Positions 52,970 to 62,300 of a DNA stretch of 64,000 bases are shown piece by piece. The notes beneath the pieces are model-generated. The model searched no databases. It worked only from the letters and a program-made list of their open reading frames with translations, and was not told the origin of the DNA. How positions within the stretch are numbered: position 1 is the first letter of the stretch; the number at the start of each line of letters is the position of its first letter. Origin of the DNA: Pseudomonas bohemica. GTDB taxonomy: Bacteria > Pseudomonadota > Gammaproteobacteria > Pseudomonadales > Pseudomonadaceae. The position numbers and the translations under genes are program-made. The stretch covers positions 25,266 to 89,265 of the forward strand of contig NZ_NKHL01000099.1 in the NCBI RefSeq assembly GCF_002934685.1, read 5' to 3'.

Positions 52970-53440
52970 AACTTCAATACCTGAATTGCTCGATCAAGCG
53001 ATAACACCGAATTCCCGACGCGTGGGTCGGGATAAAAGAGTCGATGGCCCATCGGTACTGTGGGAACAACATCGTCCTATGGATTGATCAATCGCCGTGA
53101 GGCTGCCCGCATCCCGCAGGGTCGCCATCGAGAGCCGCCGGCAGGCCCGGCTCGGGTGCGGTCTGGAATACAGACCAAACCCTGCGGTAATACCCATGAA
53201 TCGGTGGTACACAAAGGTGTGACATGACTCGTTCCTTGAGTTGTATTGACCGAGCTATTATCAGTGTCTCGAAAACATTTACAAGGTACAGATCCGCGTG
53301 GAATTACCCGCCAGTTTTTAAACTAACCAGGCAACTTTAAACAGGGTTGTTTATTCATGAATACTGTTAGAACGGCCACGGGCTATCTGCCAGGCTCGGC
53401 GGCAACAACAACGCCGTTCAATTATGTTCAAAGCATAAAC
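52970..53440. other. Long leader/intergenic region with hairpins and a palindrome
   Basis: No gene is supported here. Visible structures: TCCCGAC-N6-GTCGGGA (53013-53032), a 12-base palindrome GATTGATCAATC (53082-53093), and a two-part stem GGGT/GGTCTG-N5-CAGACC/ACCC (53154-53182). They lie upstream of the PP-loop gene and could be operators or leader RNA structures. The part from 53183 to 53440 is AT-richer and may hold its promoter. Confidence 0.5.
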
Positions 53441-53473
53441 AAAAAAGCCTTCCTGATGATTCGGGAAGGCTTT
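53441..53473 (-). terminator. Rho-independent terminator of mexS
   Basis: On the minus strand AAAGCCTTCC-N10-GGAAGGCTTT is a perfect 10-bp stem followed by a run of T. It is the strongest terminator in the window, about 115 bp after the mexS stop. Confidence 0.85.
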
Positions 53474-53587
53474 GTCGAGTGCAACGTGGCCGATAAAAAA
53501 ACGGGGCGGCCCCTGAAGCGTGACCGGATCCTGTACCTCGACGCCTGGCCCTGGCGTCGATCGTCGAACGAGCGCGGTGACTTGCGC

Positions 53588-54610
53588 TCAGGCAGGGTCG
53601 ACTTCTACTACCACACGACCACCCACAGGGCAGCCATCCATCAAGCGATGTGCTTCAACGAGTTGATCGAACGGGAACACCTTGGTGATCTGCGGCACCA
53701 GAACCCGGTCAGCAGTCAACTGGTTGATATCGCGCAGTGCACGTTTGACGGCTTCTTCATCCTGGTGGATGCCCAGCTCAGGCTTGCCAGTGAAGTTGCC
53801 CACGCAGTGAACGAAGAACTGAATGTTTTTCTGAAATGCCGCACAGGCCGGGAATGGCGTCTGGTTGCCACCCTGCAGGCCATAAAGGATCAGGCTGCCA
53901 CGAGGTGCAAGCACATCGCCGAGTATGGACATCTGCGGGCCGCCGAGGCCGTCCAGCACGATATCTACGCCGCGATTGTCGGTGTACTTGTTGATCGCCA
54001 TGAGCAGATCCTGCTCCTCGGTAACGATCACCTTTTCCGCGCCCATCTTGAGCAAGTACTCACGGCACGAGTCGGTCTTGGTCGCGGCGATCACCTTCAG
54101 GCCAAGCGCCTTGCCCAGTTGCAGGAAGGCAGGGCCGGCACAGTGACTGGCATCGGTGACCAATGCGGTCTGCCCAGGCTTTGCGCGAGCCAGATCGACG
54201 AATGCGAAATACGCCACCAGCATCGGGGTGTAATGCACTGCCGCTTCGTTAGGCGTCAGAACGTCCGGGTAGCGGGTAACCGAGGTGGCTGGCAGCGTAA
54301 TCAGCTCGGCATACACCGGATGTACGTTAGGGTCGGCCGCAGGGAAACTGGCAACCTTGTCGCCCACTTTGAAATCAACCACGCCATCGCCGACGGCAGT
54401 AATCACGCCGGCCATTTCGGAACCCAGACCGGCAGGCAACCGCGCCTGGGAGGAAGCCAGATTTTGTCGCCACAGCACGTCGTACCAGCTAACGCCGATT
54501 GCCTGGACGCGCACTTGCACCTCGCCGGGTGCGGGCAACGCGACGGGCAGCTCTTCTACCTTGAGCACCTCGGCCGGGCCAAACTGATGAAAACGGATCG
54601 TGCGGGACAT
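53588..54610 (-). CDS. mexS: MexS-type quinone oxidoreductase (zinc-independent MDR family)
   Basis: 340 residues, the length of P. aeruginosa MexS (339). MDR fold: N-terminal GPAEVLKVEELPVALPAPGEVQVRV, then GLGSEMAGVITAVGDGV and the nucleotide-binding half with VTDASHCAGPAFLQLGKALGLKVIA. MexS is thought to detoxify electrophilic metabolites; its loss activates MexT and the MexEF-OprN pump. Identification relies on sequence form and on the divergent mexT neighbour. A strong terminator lies downstream. Confidence 0.88.
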   Translation of the reverse strand: MSRTIRFHQFGPAEVLKVEELPVALPAPGEVQVRVQAIGVSWYDVLWRQNLASSQARLPAGLGSEMAGVITAVGDGVVDFKVGDKVASFPAADPNVHPVYAELITLPATSVTRYPDVLTPNEAAVHYTPMLVAYFAFVDLARAKPGQTALVTDASHCAGPAFLQLGKALGLKVIAATKTDSCREYLLKMGAEKVIVTEEQDLLMAINKYTDNRGVDIVLDGLGGPQMSILGDVLAPRGSLILYGLQGGNQTPFPACAAFQKNIQFFVHCVGNFTGKPELGIHQDEEAVKRALRDINQLTADRVLVPQITKVFPFDQLVEAHRLMDGCPVGGRVVVEVDPA

Positions 54611-54930
54611 TTCGAACCTCGCCTTATGAACCTTGATGCCATGAACTCTATCCGGGCGCTGCCGGTAACACTATCAGTGGCTATTAATAGTCGACATGCC
54701 TGTCATCGATTCCGTTATTGAAAGGCGGTCATTAGATAACCACCGAATGCCCACGTATTCAAGGCGGACATTGTTCTTTTCTCACCCACACATTGCAACC
54801 CACCGGGCAATTTCCGGATGAACGTACGCCTCGGCGGCGCGAAAAAACCGCCCGCAAGCGCCGGGCATTCTCCGATTCGTGAATGCGTACCGGTTGGTGA
54901 CGATGCCGGCTCCACGGCTCAGGCTGAAGT

Positions 54931-54945
54931 ATCGACGGCGGTGAT
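54931..54945 (-). promoter_or_regulatory. MexT-type nod box in the mexS-mexT gap
   Basis: ATCGAC-N5-TGAT reads on the minus strand as ATCA-N5-GTCGAT, the left part of the reported MexT consensus (ATCA-N5-GTCGAT-N4-ACYAT). The right part is not matched. It also has ATC-N9-GAT symmetry. The 483-bp gap (54611-55093) has no gene; a 10-base palindrome CTATTAATAG is at 54681-54690. Confidence 0.55.
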
Positions 54946-55093
54946 GGCTGACACGTTTGTATGCTTGCAGGTGAATTTAACGATGCGCAGAATCGGGTTT
55001 TGCCCTTAATATCCCGTTTGCTGAGCTGAACACTGGCTGGCCTTTCTGGCTGCCAACGTATCGACCAATGTCAATGTCCCCGAGACCCCCGTC

Positions 55094-56008
55094 ATGAATC
55101 GCAACGACCTGCGTCGCGTCGACCTCAACCTGCTCATCGTGTTCGAAACCCTCATGCACGAACGCAGCGTCACCCGCGCCGCAGAAAAGCTGTTTCTTGG
55201 CCAGCCAGCCATCAGTGCCGCGCTCTCCCGACTGCGTGGGCTGTTCGACGACCCATTGTTCGTGCGCACCGGTCGCAGCATGGAACCCACCGCGCGGGCC
55301 GTGGAAATCTTCGGCCTGCTCTCCCCGGCGCTGGATTCCATTTCCACCGCCGTCAGCCGCGCCGCCGATTTCGACCCGGCGACCAGCACGACGGTGTTCC
55401 GCATCGGTCTGTCGGATGAAGTCGAATTTGCGCTGCTGCCGTCGCTACTCAAGCGTCTGCGCTCCGAAGCTCCGGGCATCGTGCTGGTGGTGCGTCGAAC
55501 CAACTACATCCTGATGCCCGCACTGCTCTCGTCGGGCGAGATTTCCATCGGCGTCAGCTACACCGATGACCTTCCTGCCAACGCCAAGCGTAAAGTCCTG
55601 CGCCGCAGCAAACCCAAACTGCTGCGCGCCGACTCGATGCCGGGGCCGATCACGCTGGATGATTTCTGTGCACGCCCTCACGCACTGGTTTCCTTCGCTG
55701 GCGACCTGGGAGGCTTCATCGACGAACATCTGGAGAAGATCGGCCGCAAACGCCACGTGGTCCTGGCCGTACCGCAGTTCAACGGCCTGGCGACCCTGAT
55801 CGCCGGAACCGACATCGTTGCCACCGTTCCCGATTATGCAGCAGCAGTCCTTACCGCAGCGGGGGGCGTTCGAGCCGAAGAGCTGCCGGTGGAATCACGC
55901 ACCTTCGAGCTGCACATGGCCTGGCGCGGCTCCCAGGACAACGATCCCGGCGAGCGCTGGCTGCGGTCGCGGATCCAGATGTTCTTCGGGGATCCAGATA
56001 GCTTGTGA
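55094..56008 (+). CDS. mexT: MexT, LysR-family activator of mexEF-oprN
   Basis: 304 residues. HTH MNRNDLRRVDLNLLIVFETL and KLFLGQPAISAALSRLRGLF, effector domain with VFRIGLSDEVEFALLPSLLKRL, VVRRTNYILMPALL and the end WLRSRIQMFFGDPDSL, which I recognise as MexT. It activates mexEF-oprN and mexS under electrophile or disulfide stress. Context with mexS divergent and mexEF-oprN downstream supports this, although two genes now lie between mexT and mexE. Confidence 0.93.
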   Translation: MNRNDLRRVDLNLLIVFETLMHERSVTRAAEKLFLGQPAISAALSRLRGLFDDPLFVRTGRSMEPTARAVEIFGLLSPALDSISTAVSRAADFDPATSTTVFRIGLSDEVEFALLPSLLKRLRSEAPGIVLVVRRTNYILMPALLSSGEISIGVSYTDDLPANAKRKVLRRSKPKLLRADSMPGPITLDDFCARPHALVSFAGDLGGFIDEHLEKIGRKRHVVLAVPQFNGLATLIAGTDIVATVPDYAAAVLTAAGGVRAEELPVESRTFELHMAWRGSQDNDPGERWLRSRIQMFFGDPDSL

Positions 56009-56103
56009 CGGATCGGCTTTTACAGGGTTTTCGAGGCGGGCCAGGCGGTACTCCGGCGGGACTCGCCTTCACGCACGGCCTCACAGCAAACACTTAATGA
56101 ATT

Positions 56104-56667
56104 TCACTGCTGGCGTGGCGTTCGAACGCTCAGAACTGCATTCGAGATGACCTCGAACAGATACTCGCTGCGCGATGCAAAAGAGCTTTGATCACCGAGC
56201 CAGCCCAACGCAGCAATGAGCGCGAACAGATCGCTTCCCGTCATTTCCTTTTCCGCCATGCCGTGGGCCTGGGCGTTTTCGAGTAAACGCGTTCCGGCGC
56301 TGCGCAAGTTCGCACAGGACACATGAAGCGCGGAATTCGGGTCTGACAGGGCGGCAGCCATGAGCGTAACGACGCCGCTGTAAAGACGTACGAACGCCAC
56401 TGCCTCGCGCAACCAGGAGACGAGCGCCACGTCCGGTGCAGTTGACGCTTGGAGCGTAGCTGCCGCTGCGGTCAATTCCTCCAGACTCTCTCGCAGCAGG
56501 GCATCGAGCAGGGCTTCGCGGGTAGGAAAATGGCGAAACAGGGTCGCCAGGCCCACGTCGGCTTTGCGCGCAATGTCGCGCATGGAAGCATCTGTTCCAA
56601 ACTCGGCGATGACTCCACGAGCGGTTGCCAGGATGTGACTGTAGTTGTGTTTTGCGTCGGCTCGCAT
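56104..56667 (-). CDS. TetR-family repressor of the aldo-keto reductase gene
   Basis: 187 residues. HTH at about 10-55 (ILATARGVIAEFG, SMRDIARKADVGLATLFRHFPTREALLDALL). The C-terminal domain is the typical helical effector type. A strong AAGGAGG precedes the ATG. It is divergent from an aldo-keto reductase, with two perfect palindromes between them, so it should repress both genes. TetR/AKR pairs usually respond to the reductase's substrate; the inducer is unknown. Confidence 0.9.
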   Translation of the reverse strand: MRADAKHNYSHILATARGVIAEFGTDASMRDIARKADVGLATLFRHFPTREALLDALLRESLEELTAAAATLQASTAPDVALVSWLREAVAFVRLYSGVVTLMAAALSDPNSALHVSCANLRSAGTRLLENAQAHGMAEKEMTGSDLFALIAALGWLGDQSSFASRSEYLFEVISNAVLSVRTPRQQ

Positions 56668-56685
56668 GGGGCCTCCTTGACATTC

Positions 56686-56719
56686 GGATCAATGATCCAC
56701 ATATTAGGATCACTGATCC
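56686..56719. promoter_or_regulatory. Twin palindromic operators GGATCA-N-TGATCC
   Basis: Two perfect 13-bp palindromes, at 56686-56698 and 56707-56719, are 21 bp apart centre to centre, two helical turns. They lie between the TetR start and the reductase start and are very probably the TetR operators. Confidence 0.85.
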
Positions 56720-56765
56720 CTTTATTGTAGCGCCGCTGCAATAGGGACAACGATGAGGATGTACC

Positions 56766-57821
56766 ATGCGTTATAAACTATTTGGTAACCATACAGGTCT
56801 GCGCGTTTCCGAATTTGTCCTCGGGACCGCAAATTTCGGTGAGGCGTGGGGTGGGCATGGCGCCAATCCGGACGAAGCCCGTCGTATCTTCGATGCTTAT
56901 GCAGATGCTGGTGGCAACTTCATCGACACGGCCAATGGTTATCAGGAAGGTGAATCCGAGGTATTGGTTGGCAACTTGCTGACGGGACGCCGTGATGAAT
57001 TCGTGCTGTCTACGAAGTTCTCGGTCATGACTAACTCGAGTTCCGGCATTCTGGTCACGGGAAACAGCCGCCAAGCGATGGTGTCTTCGGTGGAAGCAAG
57101 CCTGAAGCGTCTGAAGACTGACCGGATCGATCTTTACTGGGCGCATGTGGACGACGGCTTCACGCCGATTGAAGAGCTTATGCGAGGCTTCGATGATCTG
57201 GTCAGAGCCGGAAAAATCCTTTACGCCGGGCTTTCCAATTTCCCTGCATGGCGCGTCGCTCGTGCTGCCACCCTCGCTGAGTTGAGGGGCACTGTCCCCC
57301 TCGCAGGCATTCAGATCGAACACAGTCTCGTCCAGCGCGCACCTGAGCAGGACCTTTTCCCCGCCAGCCAGGCGCTCGGTCTGGGCCTGGTCGCCTACTC
57401 CCCCTTGGGTGGCGGAGTGTTAACCGGCAAATATCGCAATACCACCGGGGAAAGCCGGCGTGACGAGGCATGGGGCGGCGCTGGATTTCAACCGGAGAAC
57501 AGTCCCCAGCGCACCGCGATCATCGATACCTTGATGACGATTGCCGAAGAAGCCTCAGTGACGCCTGGCGAAATCGCCATCGCCTGGGTGGCGGCCAAGG
57601 GGGCCTTGCCGATCGTGGGCCCCCGCACCCTGACGCAACTGAACGCCAACCTGGCCGCAGCGGCGGTTACCCTATCGCCTGAACAGATGGCGCGTCTGAA
57701 TGAAGTCAGCACCATTGCGCGAGGGTATCCTCACACAGTGCTCGACGATCCAAGGATAAAAGATCTTGTGACTGCCGGTAATTTTGATCGGATCGACGCT
57801 CCAAGCGTACCCGTGGCATGA
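56766..57821 (+). CDS. Aldo/keto reductase (IolS/YghZ-like)
   Basis: 351 residues, a TIM-barrel NADPH-dependent reductase. Catalytic region FIDTANGYQEGESE (Asp and Tyr near 52-58), then DRIDLYWAHVDD and ELMRGFDDLVRAGKILYAGLSNF, with the NADPH site in VGPRTLTQLNANL. It reduces aldehydes or ketones, possibly methylglyoxal-type compounds. GAGG precedes the ATG. It sits between mexT and mexE and is under its own TetR. Confidence 0.92.
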   Translation: MRYKLFGNHTGLRVSEFVLGTANFGEAWGGHGANPDEARRIFDAYADAGGNFIDTANGYQEGESEVLVGNLLTGRRDEFVLSTKFSVMTNSSSGILVTGNSRQAMVSSVEASLKRLKTDRIDLYWAHVDDGFTPIEELMRGFDDLVRAGKILYAGLSNFPAWRVARAATLAELRGTVPLAGIQIEHSLVQRAPEQDLFPASQALGLGLVAYSPLGGGVLTGKYRNTTGESRRDEAWGGAGFQPENSPQRTAIIDTLMTIAEEASVTPGEIAIAWVAAKGALPIVGPRTLTQLNANLAAAAVTLSPEQMARLNEVSTIARGYPHTVLDDPRIKDLVTAGNFDRIDAPSVPVA

Positions 57822-57949
57822 CGCAACGGTCGGTAGACATGCCCGGCATACAGAAAGCGACCGCTACGAGCTGCCTGCCTTCAATCGACGCAACGTATCG
57901 AAACGCTCAGATGGCCAGTCTCAAGCGCACAACGCACTGCTCGCCATGA

Positions 57950-57996
57950 AAATGCCCCCGCCCCATCCAGGCTTTCCTGGGTGGAGCGGGACATTT
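57950..57996 (+). terminator. Hairpin between the aldo-keto reductase and mexE
   Basis: A long interrupted stem (AAATG...CCCGC...CCAGG paired with CCTGG...GCGGG...CATTT) around a CTTT loop. It probably ends the reductase transcript and separates it from mexE. Confidence 0.6.
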
Positions 57997-58028
57997 GGCG
58001 TAACCCCCGCCCCAGAGCCCTCGCCAGA

Positions 58029-58058
58029 GTAAATATCATTCCGACTGATATTTACCTT
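58029..58058 (+). promoter_or_regulatory. MexT-type nod box upstream of mexE
   Basis: A perfect inverted repeat GTAAATATCA-N7-TGATATTTAC (58029-58055) carries ATC-N9-GAT. Read as the MexT consensus it is ATCA-N5-ACTGAT-N4-ACCTT (58035-58058), matching the outer blocks well and the centre partly. It lies 75-105 bp before the mexE start. Confidence 0.7.
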
Positions 58059-58133
58059 CGTGTTATTCGATTCGTGCAATAAAACCCCCGAGAACAGAAT
58101 CCGCCCATCTCAATAACATCGGCGGATTTTCTC

Positions 58134-59378
58134 ATGGTTCAGTCACTTACTCCTTTGCGCTACCCCCTTGCCGCGCTGGCACTGGTGGTGCTCAGCGCTT
58201 GCGGAAAAGGCCCGGAAACGGCCGCTCAGGCCCCGGCGGCGGCAAAAGTCAACGTCGCCAAGGTGCTCGAACAGCCAGTCAACGAATGGGATGAAGTCAC
58301 TGCACGTCTGGAAGCCCCGGAAACCGTGCAGGTCCGCCCTCGCGTTTCCGGCCAGATCGATTCGGTGGCATTCACCGACGGCGAGCTGGTAAAGAAAGGC
58401 GACCTGTTGTTCCAGATCGACCCGCGCCCGTTCGAAGCTGAAGTGCATCGTCTGGATGCTCAACTGCAACAGGCCAGGGCAGCGTCGGTACGCAGTAACA
58501 ACGAAGCCCAACGCGGCGAGCGTCTGCGCACCAACAATGCGATTTCCGCGGAACTGGCCGACTCGCGGACCACCACCGCGCAGGAATCCAAAGCCGCTGT
58601 CGCCGCCATTCAGGCGCAACTGGATCTGGCGCGACTGAACCTGAGCTTTACCCGCGTGACCGCACCGATCACCGGCCGTGTCAGCCGCGCGGAAATCACC
58701 GCTGGCAACATCGTCACCGCCGATCAGAGCACCCTCACCAGTGTGGTCTCCACCGATAAGGTCTACGCCTACTTCGACGCCGACGAGCGTGTGTTCCTCA
58801 AGTACAACCAACTGGCGCGGGACGGCAAGCGCGGCAGCACCAGCCCGGTGTACATGGGCCTGTCCAACGAAGCGGACAACCCGCATCAGGGCCAGATGAA
58901 CTTCGTCGATAACCAGGTCAACCCGCGCACCGGCACCATTCGTGGCCGCGCGGTGTTCGACAACAGCAAGGGTGAATACACACCCGGTCTCTACGCGCGT
59001 CTGAAGCTGGTCGGCAGCGGTACCTACTCAGCCATGCTGATCAAGGACGAAGCGGTCGGTACTGACCTTGGCAAGAAGTTCGTGCTGGTTGTCGACAAGG
59101 ATAACAAGGCGGTTTACCGCAGCGTCGACCTGGGCCCAAAACTGGAAGGGCTGCGTATCGTGCGCAGCGGCCTGGCCAAAGACGATCGCATCGTCGTCAG
59201 CGGCCTGCAGCGCGTTCGTCCCGGCTCGCCGATCGACCCGCAAGACACCCAGATGGCCAGCGCCGACACCCTCGCCGCACTGCAACAGCAACGCCAAGCA
59301 CTTGAAGCCAGCAATCAACCCAAGGCGCAGCCCAAGCTGGACGCCAAGGTTGCCGCTGCCGCTTCGCCACGCGGTTAA
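58134..59378 (+). CDS. mexE: MexE, RND efflux periplasmic adaptor
   Basis: 414 residues, a lipoprotein with lipobox LSAC (Cys23). Lipoyl halves near VRPRVSGQIDSVAFTDGELVKKGDLLF and IVTADQSTLTSVVSTDKVYAYFDADER, helical hairpin and membrane-proximal domain at the C terminus. It joins MexF to OprN. No strong ribosome site before the ATG (GGCGGA). First gene of the operon, 12 bp before mexF. Confidence 0.94.
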   Translation: MVQSLTPLRYPLAALALVVLSACGKGPETAAQAPAAAKVNVAKVLEQPVNEWDEVTARLEAPETVQVRPRVSGQIDSVAFTDGELVKKGDLLFQIDPRPFEAEVHRLDAQLQQARAASVRSNNEAQRGERLRTNNAISAELADSRTTTAQESKAAVAAIQAQLDLARLNLSFTRVTAPITGRVSRAEITAGNIVTADQSTLTSVVSTDKVYAYFDADERVFLKYNQLARDGKRGSTSPVYMGLSNEADNPHQGQMNFVDNQVNPRTGTIRGRAVFDNSKGEYTPGLYARLKLVGSGTYSAMLIKDEAVGTDLGKKFVLVVDKDNKAVYRSVDLGPKLEGLRIVRSGLAKDDRIVVSGLQRVRPGSPIDPQDTQMASADTLAALQQQRQALEASNQPKAQPKLDAKVAAAASPRG

Positions 59379-59390
59379 GGGACACACTCG

Positions 59391-62300
59391 ATGAATTTTT
59401 CAAAATTCTTTATCACGCGCCCGATCTTCGCGGCGGTGCTTTCGCTGCTGATCCTGATCGCTGGCGCCATCTCGCTGTTCCAGTTACCGATCAGTGAATA
59501 CCCCGAAGTCGTGCCGCCGACCGTCGTCGTGCGCGCCAACTTCCCCGGCGCCAACCCGAAAGTCATCGGCGAAACCGTGGCCGCGCCACTGGAACAGGCA
59601 ATCACCGGTGTCGAGAACATGCTGTACATGTCCTCGCAGGCGACCGCCGACGGCAAACTGACCCTGACCATCACCTTCGCCCTGGGCACCAATCTGGATA
59701 CCGCGCAGGTACAGGTGCAGAACCGTGTCACCCGGACCGAGCCGAAACTGCCGGAAGAAGTGACCCGGATCGGTATCACCGTGGACAAGGCGTCTCCCGA
59801 CCTGACCATGGTGGTCCACCTGACCTCTCCGGACAAACGCTACGACATGCTGTACCTGTCCAACTATGCCGTGCTCAACATCAAGGATGAGCTGGCGCGC
59901 CTGAGCGGTGTCGGCGACGTGCAACTGTTCGGCATGGGCGACTACTCGCTGCGTGTCTGGCTGGACCCGAACAAGACTGCATCGCGCAATATCACCGCCA
60001 CCGACGTGGTCAACGCCATTCGCGAACAGAACCGTCAGGTCGCTGCCGGTCAATTGGGTGCGCCGCCCTCCCCGAGCGCCACCAGCTTCCAGATGTCGAT
60101 CAACACTCAGGGCCGTCTGGTTTCCGAGGAAGAGTTCGAAAACATCATCATTCGCTCAGGCCCGGACGGTGAAATCACCCGCGTCAAAGACGTGGCCAGA
60201 GTCGAGTTGGGTTCCAATCAGTACGCTTTGCGTTCGTTGCTGAACAATCAGCCCGCTGCGGCGATGCCGATCTTCCAGCGTCCCGGCTCCAACGCCATCG
60301 ACATTTCCAACGAAGTGCGCGCCGAGATGGAGTTGCTGAAAAAGAGCTTCCCGGAAGGCATGGATTACAGCATCGTCTATGACCCGACGATCTTCGTGCG
60401 CGGCTCCATCGAGGCAGTGGTGCACACCCTGTTCGAAGCGCTGATCCTGGTTGTGCTGGTGGTGATCCTGTTCCTGCAAACCTGGCGCGCGTCGATCATT
60501 CCACTGGCCGCTGTGCCGGTGTCGCTGATCGGTACGTTCGCGGTCATGCACCTGTTCGGCTTCTCGCTCAACGCCCTGTCGCTGTTCGGTCTGGTACTGG
60601 CCATCGGTATCGTGGTGGACGACGCTATCGTGGTGGTGGAGAACGTCGAGCGGAACATCGAACTCGGTCACCCGCCGATGGAAGCCACACAGATCGCGAT
60701 GCGCGAAGTGACCGGCCCGATCATCGCGACGGCGCTGGTGTTGTGTGCGGTGTTCGTACCGGCGGCGTTCATCTCAGGTCTCACGGGACAGTTCTATAAA
60801 CAGTTCGCCTTGACCATCGCCATCTCAACGGTGATCTCGGCGTTCAACTCCCTGACCCTTTCGCCAGCCCTGGCGGCGGTACTGCTGCGCGCCCACGATG
60901 CTCCGAAAGACGGCTTCTCACGCTTGCTCGACAAGCTGCTGGGTGGCTGGTTGTTCCGTCCATTCAACCGTTTCTTCGTCAAGGCCAGCAATGGCTATGT
61001 CGGTGCAGTGGGCCGTGTGATCCGCGTCAGCGGCGTGGCGCTGATCGTCTATGCGGGCTTGATCGTCATGACCTGGCTGGGCTTCTCGACAACGCCCACC
61101 GGTTTCGTGCCACAGCAGGACAAACAGTACTTGGTCGCCTTCGCGCAACTGCCCGATGCCGCCAGTCTGGACCGCACTGAAGACGTGATCAAACGCATGT
61201 CCGATATCGCGCTGAAACAACCGGGCGTGGAAAGTGCGGTGGCGTTCCCGGGGCTGTCGATCAACGGATTCACCAACAGCCCCAACTCCGGCATCGTGTT
61301 CGTGACGCTCAAGCCGTTCGATGAGCGCAAGCTGGCCAGCGAATCGGCAGGTGCCATTGCCGGTGCACTCAACGGCAAGTATGCGTCGATCCAGGAAGCC
61401 TACATGGCGATCTTCCCGCCACCTCCGGTACAGGGTCTGGGGACCATCGGTGGTTTCCGTCTGCAGATCGAGGACCGCGGCAACCTGGGTTACGACGAAC
61501 TCTATAAAGAGACCATGAATATCATCGGCAAGAGTCGCAGCGTGCCGGAACTGGCTGCCTTGTTCACCAGCTACACCGTGAACGTTCCACAGGTCGATGC
61601 TGCGATCGACCGTGAAAAGGCCAAGACCCACGGCGTGGCCATCAGTGACATCTTCGACACCCTGCAGGTGTACCTGGGTTCGCTGTATGCCAACGACTTC
61701 AACCGTTTCGGTCGTACCTATCAGGTCAACGTCCAGGCTGAACAGCAGTTCCGTCAGGACGCCGAGCAAATCGGTCAGTTGAAAGTGCGCAACAACCTGG
61801 GCGAAATGATTCCGCTGGCGACACTGCTGCACGTCACCGACACTTCAGGCCCGGACCGCGTGATGCACTACAACGGCTTCATCACCGCCGAGATCAACGG
61901 TGCCGCAGGCCCAGGCTACAGCTCGGGTCAGGCCGAGGCGGCGATGGAAAAACTGCTCAAACAGGAATTGCCCAACGGCATGACCTACGAGTGGACCGAC
62001 CTGACTTACCAACAGATCCTGTCGGGTAACACTGCCCTGCTGGTCTTCCCACTCTGCGTGCTGCTGGCGTTCCTGGTACTGGCCGCTCTGTACGAAAGCT
62101 GGAGCCTGCCGCTGGCGGTCATCCTGATCGTGCCGATGACCCTGCTGTCGGCCATCGCCGGTGTGATCATCGCCGGAAGCGACAACAACATCTTTACCCA
62201 GATCGGCCTGATCGTACTGGTGGGCCTGGCCTGTAAGAACGCGATCCTCATCGTCGAATTCGCGAAGGACGAACAGGAAAAAGGCAAGACCCCGCTGGAG

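Noticed and set aside
53357..54721. Plus-strand frame of about 454 codons from 53357
   Set aside because: Most of it is antisense to mexS and it runs through the mexS terminator. The first ~30 codons could be a peptide, but nothing supports it.
54818..55009. Small frames between mexS and mexT
   Set aside because: No ribosome site, no conserved composition, and they overlap the regulatory region.
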